From Pontibacter qinzhouensis (GTDB lineage: Bacteria; Bacteroidota; Bacteroidia; Cytophagales; Hymenobacteraceae), in the NCBI RefSeq assembly GCF_008017455.1, contig NZ_VRTY01000021.1:1-64000 (forward strand): a stretch of 64,000 bases of DNA. Reading direction: 5' to 3'. The notes beneath the pieces are model-generated. The model was not told where the DNA came from. It saw nothing but the letters and a program-made list of their open reading frames with translations, and did no database searches. The position numbers were made by a program, and so were the translations under genes. Of this stretch, positions 15,495-24,857 are shown piece by piece (position 1 is the stretch's first letter; each line of letters begins with the position of its first letter).

Positions 15495-18350
15495 ATGATA
15501 CATAAAAATAAACTTCTCCTCACGCTGGCGCTTTGCGGAGCAGTACTCACCAACTGCCGCCAGTCGCAACCTGCTGCCTCTGCCGACACAGTCACGGCCA
15601 GTAACCAACAGGCGGAAAATGCCTGGCCGGAAGTGCAGCGCGAAAACAAGCCCTGGACCCGCTGGTGGTGGATGGGCAGTGCCGTAGACGAGCAGAACAT
15701 CGACAAGCAGATGAGCCAATATGCTGAAGCTGGACTGGGAGGTGTGGAAATTGCACCTATTTACGGAGCTATGGACCACGAGAGCCGCTACATCGATTTT
15801 CTGTCGCCGAAATGGATGGGCATGCTCGACTATACCGTGCAGAAAGCCAACAACCTGAACATGGGCGTGGACCTGACACAAGGAACCGGCTGGCCTTTTG
15901 GCGGGCCCCAGGTGAAGCCGGAATTTGCCGCAGCTAAACTGATTGTGCAGACCTACACTCTGAAAGCTGGCCAGACTTTAAAGGAGACGTTAAAGGTGCA
16001 GGAAGCAAAACAGCAGGAGCTGAACCCGCAGTTGCAGGCAGTGATGGCCTACAGTGGGAAAGGAGAAACGCTGAACATAACAGATAAGGTCACCGCAGAT
16101 GGCAAACTGAACTGGACTCCAAAATCCGGAACCTGGACGGTATATGCAGCCTTTAATGGCAAAACGCGCCAAATGGTAAAACGTGCTGCACCAGGCGGTG
16201 TAGGCTATACCCTTGATCACCTTTCTGACAAAGCTGTGAACGCTTATCTGCAGCCCTTTACGGAAGCCTTCGGAGGGAGCAACCACGGCGTGAGAGCCTT
16301 CTACAACGACAGCTACGAAGTGTACGGAGCCAACTGGTCGCCTACTTTTTTTGAAGAGTTTCAGAAGCGCCGTGGCTACGACCTGCGCCTTTACCTGAAG
16401 GATTTGGTTAGCAAAGAGCAGACGGAGCGGGTGGCCAGGCTGAAAGCTGACTACCGCGAAACCATGAGCGAAATGCTCTACGATAATTTCTATAAGACCT
16501 GGAACAACTGGGCGCACCAGCACAAGAGCTTCACCAAAAATCAGTCGCACGGCTCACCCGGCAACCTGCTCGACCTGTATGCCGCCGTAGACATTCCGGA
16601 GTGCGAAACGTTCGGTTCCAGCTACTTCCCGATTCCGGGCCTGCGCCGCGACAGTGCCGATGTGCGCAACGTGGACCCGGACCCGATCATGTTGAAATTT
16701 GCCTCATCGGCCGCACACGTAGCCGGAAAGAACCTGACTTCCAGCGAAACCTTTACCTGGCTGGGCGAGCATTTTAAAACGTCTTATTCGCAGATGAAGC
16801 CGGAGGTGGAGCAGGTGTTTCTATCGGGTGTGAATCATGTGTTCTACCACGGTGTAACCTATTCGCCGGAGGATGTTGCCTGGCCGGGCTGGTTGTTTTA
16901 TGCTTCTCTTAACCTGACGCCAGCCAATAGCCTTTGGTCGCACTTCGGGGCGTTTAACAACTATATTGCGCGGGTGCAGTCGGTGCTGCAGTCGGGTAAG
17001 GCTGATAACGAGCTGCTCATGTACTGGCCGATACACGATGTGTGGAGCAACCCCAAAGGCATGGAAATGCTCATAAAAGTGCACGACATAGACGAGTGGC
17101 TGCACCCGACACAGTTCTACAAGCAATCGCAGCAGCTCATGGATGCCGGCTACTCGCTTGATTTTGTGTCGGATAAAATGCTGCAGGAGGCGAAGGTGAA
17201 CAACGGGCAGATCGTAACAGCTTCGGGTGCGCCTACACGTAAGGTGCTGATCGTGCCGCAAAGCAAGTATATGTCAGAAACCACGTTTGAGCGGGTAATT
17301 GCCCTGGCAAAAGAGGGTGCCACGGTAGTGCTCGAAGAGTTGCCAACCGATGTGCCGGGGTTACAGGACCTGGAGAACCGCCGCAAAAAGCTGGAGCAAC
17401 TGGTGCAAAGCCTCACTTTTACGGATGCCGGACAAGGTGTACGCCAGTTTAAAGCCGGTAAAGGAGAGATTCTGCTCTCTAAAAACGTGCAGCAGGCGCT
17501 GGAGCTGAAAGACATTGAACGGGAAACGCTGACCGATACCGGCCTCAAATTTATCAGAAGAGAGATAGAAGGCGGTAAATATTATTACCTTGTTAACCAC
17601 ACGCCCAAAGCCATCGACACCACTATTCCGCTGAATATGAAGGCGCAGTCGGTAGTGATCATGGACCCGCAAAGCGGTAAGGCTGGTTTGTCAAAATCTA
17701 CCTCAACCAATAACAAGACCAATGTGCGGGTGCAGCTAAAATCTGGCGAGGCTTTGATTCTGAAAGCTACCAATGCTCCTGACCCTGGTTTAGTGGCCTG
17801 GCAATACCTGGAGCAGCCAGGCGCACCTATTGCCGTAACCGGCGACTGGAACCTGCACTTCACAAAAGGCGGCCCCGAAGTACCAGCCGATAAAAAACTG
17901 ACGAAGCTGGTGTCTTGGACCGAACTGGGAGATAAGAAAGCAGAAGCCTTCTCGGGAAGCGGAGAGTACACCATCACGTTCGATCTGCCAGCCAAAAATG
18001 CCGGAGAATATGTGCTCGACCTGGGCAAGGTAAGCGAAAGTGCCCGTGTCTGGGTTAACGATCAGGAAGTAGGGCACCTGTGGAGCATCCCGTTCCAGGC
18101 GAGGGTGGGGCAGTACCTGAAGCCGGGCAAAAACACCCTGAAAGTAGAAGTAGCGAACCTCATGGCCAACCGCATCCGCGACATGGACCAGAAAAAGCTG
18201 GAGTGGCGCAAGTACCATGAAATCAACTTCGTGAACATTGATTACAAAGCTTTCGATGCCTCCGTATGGAAACCAATGGCCTCCGGCCTGATCGGTCCGG
18301 TAACCATTACACCTTATGTCACCACCGCCCAGGGGCAGGCAAAAAAGTAG
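15495..18350 (+). CDS. GH106 alpha-L-rhamnosidase (lipoprotein)
   Basis: A 951-residue enzyme that releases terminal alpha-L-rhamnose, probably anchored at the outer membrane or in the periplasm. The leader ends in the lipobox LTNC (cysteine about residue 22). The GH106 signature follows: NKPWTRWWWMGSAVD, AGLGGVEIAPIYGA, VDLTQGTGWPFGGP, FFNDSYEV-like FYNDSYEVYGANW, NQSHGSPGNLLDLYAA and VNHVFYHGVTYSP. The C-terminal region holds a galactose-binding-like sandwich and GLIGPVTITPY. I chose the ATG at 15495 because the upstream in-frame extension to 15387 overlaps a repeat and would destroy the lipoprotein signal. A paralogue of similar length lies at 43399-46296. The exact linkage it cleaves is not visible. 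Confidence 0.92.
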   Translation: MIHKNKLLLTLALCGAVLTNCRQSQPAASADTVTASNQQAENAWPEVQRENKPWTRWWWMGSAVDEQNIDKQMSQYAEAGLGGVEIAPIYGAMDHESRYIDFLSPKWMGMLDYTVQKANNLNMGVDLTQGTGWPFGGPQVKPEFAAAKLIVQTYTLKAGQTLKETLKVQEAKQQELNPQLQAVMAYSGKGETLNITDKVTADGKLNWTPKSGTWTVYAAFNGKTRQMVKRAAPGGVGYTLDHLSDKAVNAYLQPFTEAFGGSNHGVRAFYNDSYEVYGANWSPTFFEEFQKRRGYDLRLYLKDLVSKEQTERVARLKADYRETMSEMLYDNFYKTWNNWAHQHKSFTKNQSHGSPGNLLDLYAAVDIPECETFGSSYFPIPGLRRDSADVRNVDPDPIMLKFASSAAHVAGKNLTSSETFTWLGEHFKTSYSQMKPEVEQVFLSGVNHVFYHGVTYSPEDVAWPGWLFYASLNLTPANSLWSHFGAFNNYIARVQSVLQSGKADNELLMYWPIHDVWSNPKGMEMLIKVHDIDEWLHPTQFYKQSQQLMDAGYSLDFVSDKMLQEAKVNNGQIVTASGAPTRKVLIVPQSKYMSETTFERVIALAKEGATVVLEELPTDVPGLQDLENRRKKLEQLVQSLTFTDAGQGVRQFKAGKGEILLSKNVQQALELKDIERETLTDTGLKFIRREIEGGKYYYLVNHTPKAIDTTIPLNMKAQSVVIMDPQSGKAGLSKSTSTNNKTNVRVQLKSGEALILKATNAPDPGLVAWQYLEQPGAPIAVTGDWNLHFTKGGPEVPADKKLTKLVSWTELGDKKAEAFSGSGEYTITFDLPAKNAGEYVLDLGKVSESARVWVNDQEVGHLWSIPFQARVGQYLKPGKNTLKVEVANLMANRIRDMDQKKLEWRKYHEINFVNIDYKAFDASVWKPMASGLIGPVTITPYVTTAQGQAKK

Positions 18351-18362
18351 CTGCCACCACAC

Positions 18363-18397
18363 AGACCTCGCAGCGTCTTTCAGACCTGCGAGCGTCT
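18363..18397 (+). repeat. 35-bp REP-like repeat, copy 3
   Basis: Left end AGACCTCGCAGCGTCT, right end CCTGCGAGCGTCT. It starts 12 bp after the GH106 stop codon. Confidence 0.7.
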
Positions 18398-18590
18398 TGT
18401 GGACTACGAAGCAATTTTGAAATGGTGACTGAGTGAATAGGAGGACGAGTGCTCTTTCAAATTAAAAATTAGAAATTAAAAATTAGAAATGAGGTAGAGA
18501 AAGCACGTTTGCTGGGCTTTTAATTCGAAAAACTAAATTGGAAGAGCACTAGAGCTCTGTCTAATTAGAAATTAAAATTTCAAAATGACC

Positions 18591-18643
18591 ATGGCGCGAA
18601 CGTCCTCGCTCGTGCCAGCTATTCTGCGGCCTCTGGCCGTTAT
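18591..18643 (+). repeat. Half copy of the long palindrome family
   Basis: Matches the left half of 10771-10886: GGCGCGAACGTCCTCGCTCG, then CTGCGGCCTCTGGCCG. The right half is missing. Confidence 0.65.
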
Positions 18644-18698
18644 GGAGTTCTTATGCCGATACATGTGTTTTTTGACTATTAATCTGGTGAAGCTCCAT

Positions 18699-18756
18699 AA
18701 ATTATTCTAATAAAATAGGCCTTCCAAAGCTTTTTGTACCATTTCTGGTCAAGGGT
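18699..18756 (-). repeat. 58-bp dispersed element, copy 6
   Basis: Reverse orientation: AAATTATTCTAATAAAATAG at the left, GGCCTTCCAAAGC in the centre, GGTCAAGGGT at the right. Confidence 0.8.
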
Positions 18757-18846
18757 CTGAATCAGAATCTGCGGCATGTTGGCATGTGTGGAGTTGTTAA
18801 ATTCATGCTTGAAATTCTGATTCAGACGAATTTTCCGTAGCTACCA

Positions 18847-18881
18847 AGACACTCATAGGAGCTGTGCGCGCTGCGAGGTCT
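18847..18881 (-). repeat. 35-bp REP-like repeat, copy 4
   Basis: Reverse orientation: AGACACTCATAGGAGC at the left and GCGCTGCGAGGTCT at the right. It ends 15 bp before the start codon of the propeller protein. Confidence 0.7.
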
Positions 18882-18896
18882 TTACCCATTTTACTT

Positions 18897-20660
18897 ATGA
18901 AAAGAAAGCAGATACTTCTTGCCGCATTTGCCTTTAGCTCCCTGTTAGGAGTGCAGGCTTCCCTGAAGCAGCAGCAAATCATAAATTCTGAGCAAAAGCA
19001 GGAATTGCCTGCCACACTTATCATACCTGCCTCTGATTTTTTGTATGATCTGCCCAAGGGAGATATCATCGCGGATGCTGGTATGCTGCAGGTGCCGTGG
19101 CTTTTTAACAACACTGCTATCCGGCTGAATTCTCCGACCAACCTGCTCACGCAAATACAGGTACCGGAAGCAGGAACGTACTTTCTCTTTGTCAGGAGCC
19201 AGGGCGAAGGCAATGCTTCTTTTAAGGTGGCGGTGAATGACCAGGTAACTTCGGAGACCTTTGGTAATGGAGATTTAGCGTGGAAGCGGGGCGGCACCTT
19301 CAACTTAGAAGCCGGTACAGCTGTGGTGAAAGTTACCCGCATACAGAGAGGTGCTGCCGTAGATGTGCTGGTGCTGAGCAAGAACCCAAACCTGACGGAG
19401 GAAGACATCAGGCCGTACCAGTTGCACGAGGAAGTAAAGCTGCTGAAGGAGTACAAAATACCGGAATCGAATGCTGTAAAGTTTGGTGATGTAAACGGCG
19501 ACGGCCAGACGGATCTGCTGGTGCTGACGCGTGATTACTCGGCTCACATGATCGACCACAGCGGCAAAGAACTCTGGTCGTGGAAAGCGCCGGAAGAGTT
19601 CACCAAGGAACGTTCGGAGTTCGAAGCGCCGGGCGTGCTCTGGGATTTTGATAGAGATGGAAAAGCCGAGGTAGTGCATTGGCGGCAGCTGGAGGGGAAG
19701 GAGTGGCTGGTAATAGCCGACGGACAAACCGGCAAAATAAAACGCAAAACAGAATGGCCCACACAGCCGCTGCCACACGTGTACAACAACTTCCGGCTGG
19801 CCATCGGCAAGCTCAGCAAAGGCGAGCCAAACCATATCGTAGTGTTTACCGACATGGGCGGCACCATTAAAATTACCGCTTACACCGATAAATTGAAGAA
19901 GCTATGGGAGCACACCGAGAACCGCAAAAAAGATAACCTGGGCCACTATGTATATCCGGTTGACCTGAACAAAGACGGCATAGATGAGGTGCTGGTCGGA
20001 TCGCTGCTGCTCGACTCAAAAGGCAACAAAATATGGGACCGCTTCGCCCTGCTCAACGATAACCACGACCACGCCGACAGCTACAAGTTCGGTGATGTGG
20101 ACGGCGACGGTAACCTGGATATTGTAACAGCCAACAGCGAAACCGGCGTGTTTGTGTACAAAGCCATGACAGGCGAAATACTCTGGCAGCAGGTAGCGGA
20201 GCATGCCCAGCAGGTACAGGTCGGCAATTTTCTGGAGCAGGTGCCGGGGCCGCAGGTGGTGGTAGGCGGCAGAACCTACGGCAACAGGCAGGTAAATGAG
20301 CCGTACCTTTCCAGCCAACTCTACTGGTTCGATAACAAAGGCAACCTCCTGAAAAAGTGGCCTGGCAACCCCATCAACGGCAACCCCGATTTTGTAAAAG
20401 GTAACTGGCACGGGTATGGCAATGATGAGCTTTTCTGGTTTAAGTTCAGGCTCAACAAGCAGGGAGCAGGCGAACTGTACTTCCCGGACCCGGTTTTCCA
20501 TATGTTCGATTTTATGGGCAGAGGGGCAGAAGAAGTAATAACTCTGAGCCGTGGCATGTTGCGCGTGTATGGTTCCGGTAAAGCCAGTTACAGCAACAAA
20601 GACAGTAAGAAGAACCTCGACTACCTGAAAAACACCGTCGTTAACCATACACATTACTAA
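18897..20660 (+). CDS. Secreted FG-GAP/VCBS beta-propeller protein, unknown function
   Basis: A 587-residue exported protein. Residues 1-22 form a signal peptide (MKRKQILLAAFAFSSLLG). Residues about 30-185 are a beta-rich domain that could bind carbohydrate. The rest has repeated calcium-loop motifs typical of FG-GAP propellers: DVNGDGQTD, DFDRDGKAE, DLNKDGIDE and DVDGDGNLD. PL11 rhamnogalacturonan lyases are also calcium-rich eight-bladed propellers, but this protein lacks the PL11 N-terminal block (YLNRGIVAV) seen in the gene at 35387-37261, so I do not call it PL11. It follows the GH106 rhamnosidase and precedes a SusC/SusD pair, suggesting a role in the same glycan pathway. I chose the ATG at 18897; the upstream extension overlaps a repeat. 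Confidence 0.7.
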   Translation: MKRKQILLAAFAFSSLLGVQASLKQQQIINSEQKQELPATLIIPASDFLYDLPKGDIIADAGMLQVPWLFNNTAIRLNSPTNLLTQIQVPEAGTYFLFVRSQGEGNASFKVAVNDQVTSETFGNGDLAWKRGGTFNLEAGTAVVKVTRIQRGAAVDVLVLSKNPNLTEEDIRPYQLHEEVKLLKEYKIPESNAVKFGDVNGDGQTDLLVLTRDYSAHMIDHSGKELWSWKAPEEFTKERSEFEAPGVLWDFDRDGKAEVVHWRQLEGKEWLVIADGQTGKIKRKTEWPTQPLPHVYNNFRLAIGKLSKGEPNHIVVFTDMGGTIKITAYTDKLKKLWEHTENRKKDNLGHYVYPVDLNKDGIDEVLVGSLLLDSKGNKIWDRFALLNDNHDHADSYKFGDVDGDGNLDIVTANSETGVFVYKAMTGEILWQQVAEHAQQVQVGNFLEQVPGPQVVVGGRTYGNRQVNEPYLSSQLYWFDNKGNLLKKWPGNPINGNPDFVKGNWHGYGNDELFWFKFRLNKQGAGELYFPDPVFHMFDFMGRGAEEVITLSRGMLRVYGSGKASYSNKDSKKNLDYLKNTVVNHTHY

Positions 20661-20686
20661 GTGTTGCCTCATACTCTGCTACCTAA

Positions 20687-20745
20687 ACCCTTGACATCTT
20701 ATCGGCTAAAATACCTTTGGAAGGGTATTTTCATTTGAATAATTT
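20687..20745 (+). repeat. 58-bp dispersed element, copy 7
   Basis: Left end ACCCTTGAC, right end TTTGAATAATTT. The centre forms its best hairpin: AAAATACCTT (20707-20716) pairs with GAGGGTATTTT-like AGGGTATTTT (20721-20730). One base longer than most copies. Confidence 0.85.
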
Positions 20746-20817
20746 GATTGCTGGTTGTTGAATTGTTAATTGAGTTCATCTTTCAACTTATAGCTTTCGA
20801 TTCTTAACCAATAACTG

Positions 20818-20874
20818 CCCTTGACTCAAAATCGATGATAGTCCTTTTGGAGGGCATTTTCATTAGAATAATTT
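20818..20874 (+). repeat. 58-bp dispersed element, copy 8
   Basis: Left end CCCTTGACT, centre GTCCTTTTGGAGGGCATTTT, right end CATTAGAATAATTT. Confidence 0.8.
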
Positions 20875-20945
20875 ATTACATACAGGTGAGTTTCATAAAA
20901 AAGGAGCTAATGACTAAGTACATGTAAGGCAAACATGTCTGATAG

Positions 20946-21003
20946 ACCCTTGGCAAAATTCTGATGTAAAACCTTCCGGAGGCTGTTTTCATTTGAATAA
21001 TTT
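20946..21003 (+). repeat. 58-bp dispersed element, copy 9
   Basis: Left end ACCCTTGGCAAAATTCTGAT, centre CCTTCCGGAGGCTGTTTT, right end CATTTGAATAATTT. It nearly matches copy 23 along the whole length. Confidence 0.85.
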
Positions 21004-21698
21004 AGAAGCTAAGACTGAGACCGCTATGACCAATTCGACAGAACTTCCTTGCAGGTACTTCGTCGTGCGGAACGGGAAAGCGACCGGTGTGGTAATATTT
21101 TGTTTGAAGGAGCGCTGAACCTCACAACAAGGCAACAGACTGACATACATACTTTTTCAGCTGCACAATGCCTCACCCGCCTTTTCAGATTCACTCACCT
21201 GCCAGGCTTGTGCTGCTAATGTGAAATTTCTAATAAGTTAAGCCATTATCATCTTTCATTTCTTTTAAATCAGGCTGCTGTAAGGGTAACCTGCAGGATA
21301 CTGCATGTTACTACAGGATATATAAATGTATCTTAAACCCTAGATTTGTGTAAAATTGGATAATACTGTTGTGGGTTTAGTCGTATGAGAGCGGCTTTTT
21401 AAACTGATGATAATCTAAAACGATGGTGATTAGTCAAATATAAAATTATTTAAAAACCTTCGGATAATTAAATAACAAATAGTAGTTAGTTAATGTAAAT
21501 CTTGTTCCAGATTTGGTTATATTTATCTAAACAAAAATTAGATTTTAATGTGCTAACATCAAGTCTGTATATTCAGTTATAGCAATGCGCAGGGTGATCA
21601 GAGAACTAAATTGCTGACATCAAGAAGCTGCTAAATTATAATTATATGAGTTTTGAAATTGTAAAAAAGATAGTAAGAGCAAACTTAAACCTTTAAAC

Positions 21699-24600
21699 AT
21701 GAAGAAACGAGTACACTATGCGCACTATGCGTTTCTGGTACTGCCCCTGCTTGGGCTCTCGCCAGTAACCACGCAGGCTGCAGTGCTTGCCCGGGAAACC
21801 CATGAGCCCGGAGCTAATCTGCACCTTTTTAATTCTCTAAAACAGACCGGTGTAACGGTTACGGGTAAAATAACCGGCGATAATAACGATGGTTTACCTG
21901 GTGTTGCTATACAGGTAAAAGGAACAAGTCTGGGTACTGCAACTGACATAGATGGCAATTACCAGTTGGCAGTGCCCGATGGCAATGCTACACTGGTTAT
22001 CTCGTATGTGGGCTATACATCACAGGAAGTACCGGTTCGGAACCGGACTACCATAAATGTAACCATGGCCCCCGACGTAAAAGCGCTTAAAGAGGTGGTA
22101 GTAGTAGGCTATGGTACTCAGAATAAAGCAGATGTGTCGGTGGCGGTAGGTAGTGTAACCGGTGAGGCCATTGCAGAAAGAGGTACCGTAAATGCGCTGC
22201 AAGGTGTGCAGGGGCAGGTTGCCGGTGTCGATATTTCTTCTGGTTCTGGTCGTGCAGGTGCTAACTTCAGTGTACAGATCAGAGGCCAGAACTCGCTTGC
22301 CAATGCACAGCCGCTTTTTGTGGTAGATGGAGTTATTGTGCCGGATATCAACTTCCTGAACCCGCAGGATATCGCCAAAATGGACGTGCTGAAAGATGCT
22401 GCCTCAACAGCTATTTATGGCTCTCGCGGATCGAATGGGGTGGTAATTGTAACAACGAAACAGGGAACCGGCGTGAAAGGCGGAACTTCTATTTCGTACG
22501 ACGGCTATACCGGTGTGCGGCAGGTAGCGCGTATGCCCGATTTTATGGATGGCGACCAGTGGTGGGAGTTCAGGCAGAACTCCTTTATTGTTCCTGAATT
22601 AATTGCCGGCAATAATGCGTATCCGAGTACCATAGGCGGTGCCGAAAACCCTGCCATAGCCCAACTTATAGCCGATAAAAACTATACCAACTGGCGCGAC
22701 CAGGTGCTACAGACCGGTAGGCAGAACAACCACTGGATAACAGTTGCCGGCATGAGCGAAAACAACATGCAGTACGTAATTGGTGCTGGCTACCAGAACG
22801 AGAAAGGCAATTTCGTAAACGATAATTTTGAGCGCTACAACTTTAAAGCCAGCGTTGATCATAAAATAAGCGACAAATGGGCTGCGGGGGTTAACTTTAA
22901 CTTTTCTCTTTCTGAAATTGAGCGGGGAAGCGATCTTGCCGTTACCAACGCTTTCAGGATGGCACCTATTTTCTCGCCTTATGATGCAGACGGGAACTTG
23001 GTTTTCCGACCAGGGCAGATCCCGATTCCGGGCACGACCAACGTGACCAGTATGACAAGTTCTGTAAACCCCCTGATAGACAATGCTAACTCGGTGAACA
23101 ACACCAGGCGCTATTTCGGGGTTGGTAACCTGTACCTGCAATACTCCCCGGTTAGCTGGCTCGACCTGCGCTCTACTTTCTCGCCGAGTGTCTCCTTTAA
23201 CCGCCAGGGGCGTTACTGGGGCCCTTTAACAGAATCGCGTGGTTTACAGGCAGCTGCTGCAGAACTAGAGCGTCGGGAGAACTTCTCTTACATTATGGAT
23301 AACATTATTACAGCACGTAAAGAGATCAACGAGCATAGTTTCACCTTTACGGGCTTGCACAGTATACAGCGCGATCAGTTTGAGTCTAACTTTAACCGGG
23401 TGAGCGGTTTGCCTTTCAACTCCTCCTTCAATAACCTCGAAACGGCCACTACACGGGAGCGCTCTACCAGTGCCTATAGCGAGTTCTCTATTATGTCGTT
23501 TATGGCACGGTTAAACTACTCCTTCCACGACAGGTACCTGGTAACGCTGGCCAGCCGCTGGGACGGTTCATCTAAATTGTCTACTGGCAACAAGTGGTCA
23601 TCTTTCCCTTCGGTAGGTCTGGGCTGGAGAATTTCTGAGGAGAACTTTATGCAGGATGTCTCGCTGGTTTCGGAGTTAAAGGCCCGGGTGAGTTTGGGCT
23701 ATGCCGGTAACAACAATAACGTGAACCCTTATGGTACTCAAATGAACCTTAGCAGCCCTACCTTCTATGACTTTGGAGGTGCAGTGGCCTTAGGGTATAC
23801 ACCCAATCAGTTGCCTAACCCCGGCCTTAGCTGGGAGCGCACCCGCGAAGTTAACGCAGGCCTGGACTATGGTATCTTAAATAACAGAGTTACCGGTAGC
23901 GTCGATGTCTATAATAAGCTTTCAGATGGATTAATATTAAGAAGACAAATTGCTTTGGAGAATGGATACCCTGATGTTATTGACAACATAGGCTCCGTAA
24001 AAAATACTGGTGTGGAGCTGTCTTTACGAACAGTAAACGTATCGACAAGTAAAGTAACCTGGACAACTACCTTTAACTTTTCCAGAAACAAAAACGAAAT
24101 TGTAGAGCTATTGGGTGGGCAGGAAGATATGCCGGGTAACGCCTGGTTTATCGGTCAGCCGATTAACGTGAACTATACCTACATTTTTGATGGCATCTGG
24201 CAGGAAAACGAGCGCGACCTGGCAGAGGTATACCGCCAAATTCCGGGCCAGGCCAAAGTCGTGGACATCGATGACAACCAGGTTATCAATAACAACGATA
24301 GAGCCGTTATTGGTCAGAAAGACCCGAAATGGATTGGTGGTTTCTCTACGCAGCTAACCTTTATGAACTTCGACCTGTCTGCCTCTATGTTTGGGCGCCA
24401 GGGCCAGTTGGTATACAGCCCCTTCCATGCAGAATTTGTAAACATGGGCGACCGCGGCCGTAACAAGCTCGATGTAGATTATTATATGGCACCCAACAGT
24501 GTTACCCCCACAAGAGCCTCTAATACTTATCCGCTTCCAGGCCGGCCAGGCGACTATTGGGGCTTGGTAGGTTATTACCGCGATGCCTCCTTCTTTAAAG

Positions 24601-24848
24601 TGCAGAACATTTCGCTGGGTTACAGCCTGCCTGCACCTGTTCTGGAGCGCATCAGGGTAAAAGCATTGCGTGTATATGCCAATGTGCTGAACCCCTTTGT
24701 GTTTACAAAATACGACGGGTTTGACCCAGAATATGCAGACGGCCTTGACCGAACTACCACTAATGTAAACAATAACACAAATGGTAACCTGAACAACACC
24801 GGGCCAAGCACTATTACTTACCAGTTTGGTGTAAACGTAAAATTTTAA
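21699..24848 (+). CDS. SusC-like TonB-dependent transporter 1
   Basis: A 1049-residue outer-membrane transporter for oligosaccharides, working with the SusD-like lipoprotein directly downstream. A signal peptide ends near TTQA. Next come a carboxypeptidase-regulatory-like domain (about 50-125, VTVTGKITGDNNDGLPGV), the SusC motif LKEVVVVGYGTQNK (about 130), a plug with QIRGQNSLANAQPLFVVDG and AIYGSRGSNGVVIVTTK, and a long barrel ending NVKF. Its leader (YAHYAFLVLPLLGL) resembles those of the other two SusC proteins. Nine bases separate it from SusD, so they are one operon. Its place after the GH106/mutarotase cluster suggests a rhamnose-containing substrate; sequence cannot prove it. Confidence 0.93.
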   Translation: MKKRVHYAHYAFLVLPLLGLSPVTTQAAVLARETHEPGANLHLFNSLKQTGVTVTGKITGDNNDGLPGVAIQVKGTSLGTATDIDGNYQLAVPDGNATLVISYVGYTSQEVPVRNRTTINVTMAPDVKALKEVVVVGYGTQNKADVSVAVGSVTGEAIAERGTVNALQGVQGQVAGVDISSGSGRAGANFSVQIRGQNSLANAQPLFVVDGVIVPDINFLNPQDIAKMDVLKDAASTAIYGSRGSNGVVIVTTKQGTGVKGGTSISYDGYTGVRQVARMPDFMDGDQWWEFRQNSFIVPELIAGNNAYPSTIGGAENPAIAQLIADKNYTNWRDQVLQTGRQNNHWITVAGMSENNMQYVIGAGYQNEKGNFVNDNFERYNFKASVDHKISDKWAAGVNFNFSLSEIERGSDLAVTNAFRMAPIFSPYDADGNLVFRPGQIPIPGTTNVTSMTSSVNPLIDNANSVNNTRRYFGVGNLYLQYSPVSWLDLRSTFSPSVSFNRQGRYWGPLTESRGLQAAAAELERRENFSYIMDNIITARKEINEHSFTFTGLHSIQRDQFESNFNRVSGLPFNSSFNNLETATTRERSTSAYSEFSIMSFMARLNYSFHDRYLVTLASRWDGSSKLSTGNKWSSFPSVGLGWRISEENFMQDVSLVSELKARVSLGYAGNNNNVNPYGTQMNLSSPTFYDFGGAVALGYTPNQLPNPGLSWERTREVNAGLDYGILNNRVTGSVDVYNKLSDGLILRRQIALENGYPDVIDNIGSVKNTGVELSLRTVNVSTSKVTWTTTFNFSRNKNEIVELLGGQEDMPGNAWFIGQPINVNYTYIFDGIWQENERDLAEVYRQIPGQAKVVDIDDNQVINNNDRAVIGQKDPKWIGGFSTQLTFMNFDLSASMFGRQGQLVYSPFHAEFVNMGDRGRNKLDVDYYMAPNSVTPTRASNTYPLPGRPGDYWGLVGYYRDASFFKVQNISLGYSLPAPVLERIRVKALRVYANVLNPFVFTKYDGFDPEYADGLDRTTTNVNNNTNGNLNNTGPSTITYQFGVNVKF

Positions 24849-24857
24849 TTGAGCAAC

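Larger units (their letters stand above)
18351..18896. other. Repeat-rich intergenic region after GH106
   Basis: 546 bases without a gene but crowded with repeats: 35-bp REP-like copies at 18363-18397 and 18847-18881, an inverted pair AGTGCTCTT/AAGAGCACT at about 18449 and 18541 around AT-rich filler, a half of the long palindrome family at 18591-18643, a 58-bp element at 18699-18756, and a perfect 14-bp inverted pair (18755-18768 and 18814-18827). Confidence 0.65.
20661..21698. other. Long intergenic region before the first SusC gene
   Basis: 1038 bases with no supported gene. It has three plus-oriented 58-bp elements (20687, 20818, 20946) within 320 bp, the densest cluster in the window. 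The last 300 bases before SusC are very AT-rich and probably hold the promoter; I cannot place it. No LacI-like operator is found here. Confidence 0.6.

Noticed and set aside
18803-19456. 217-residue minus-strand open frame
   Set aside because: Antisense to the signal peptide and N-terminal domain of the FG-GAP protein, which has clear calcium-loop repeats.
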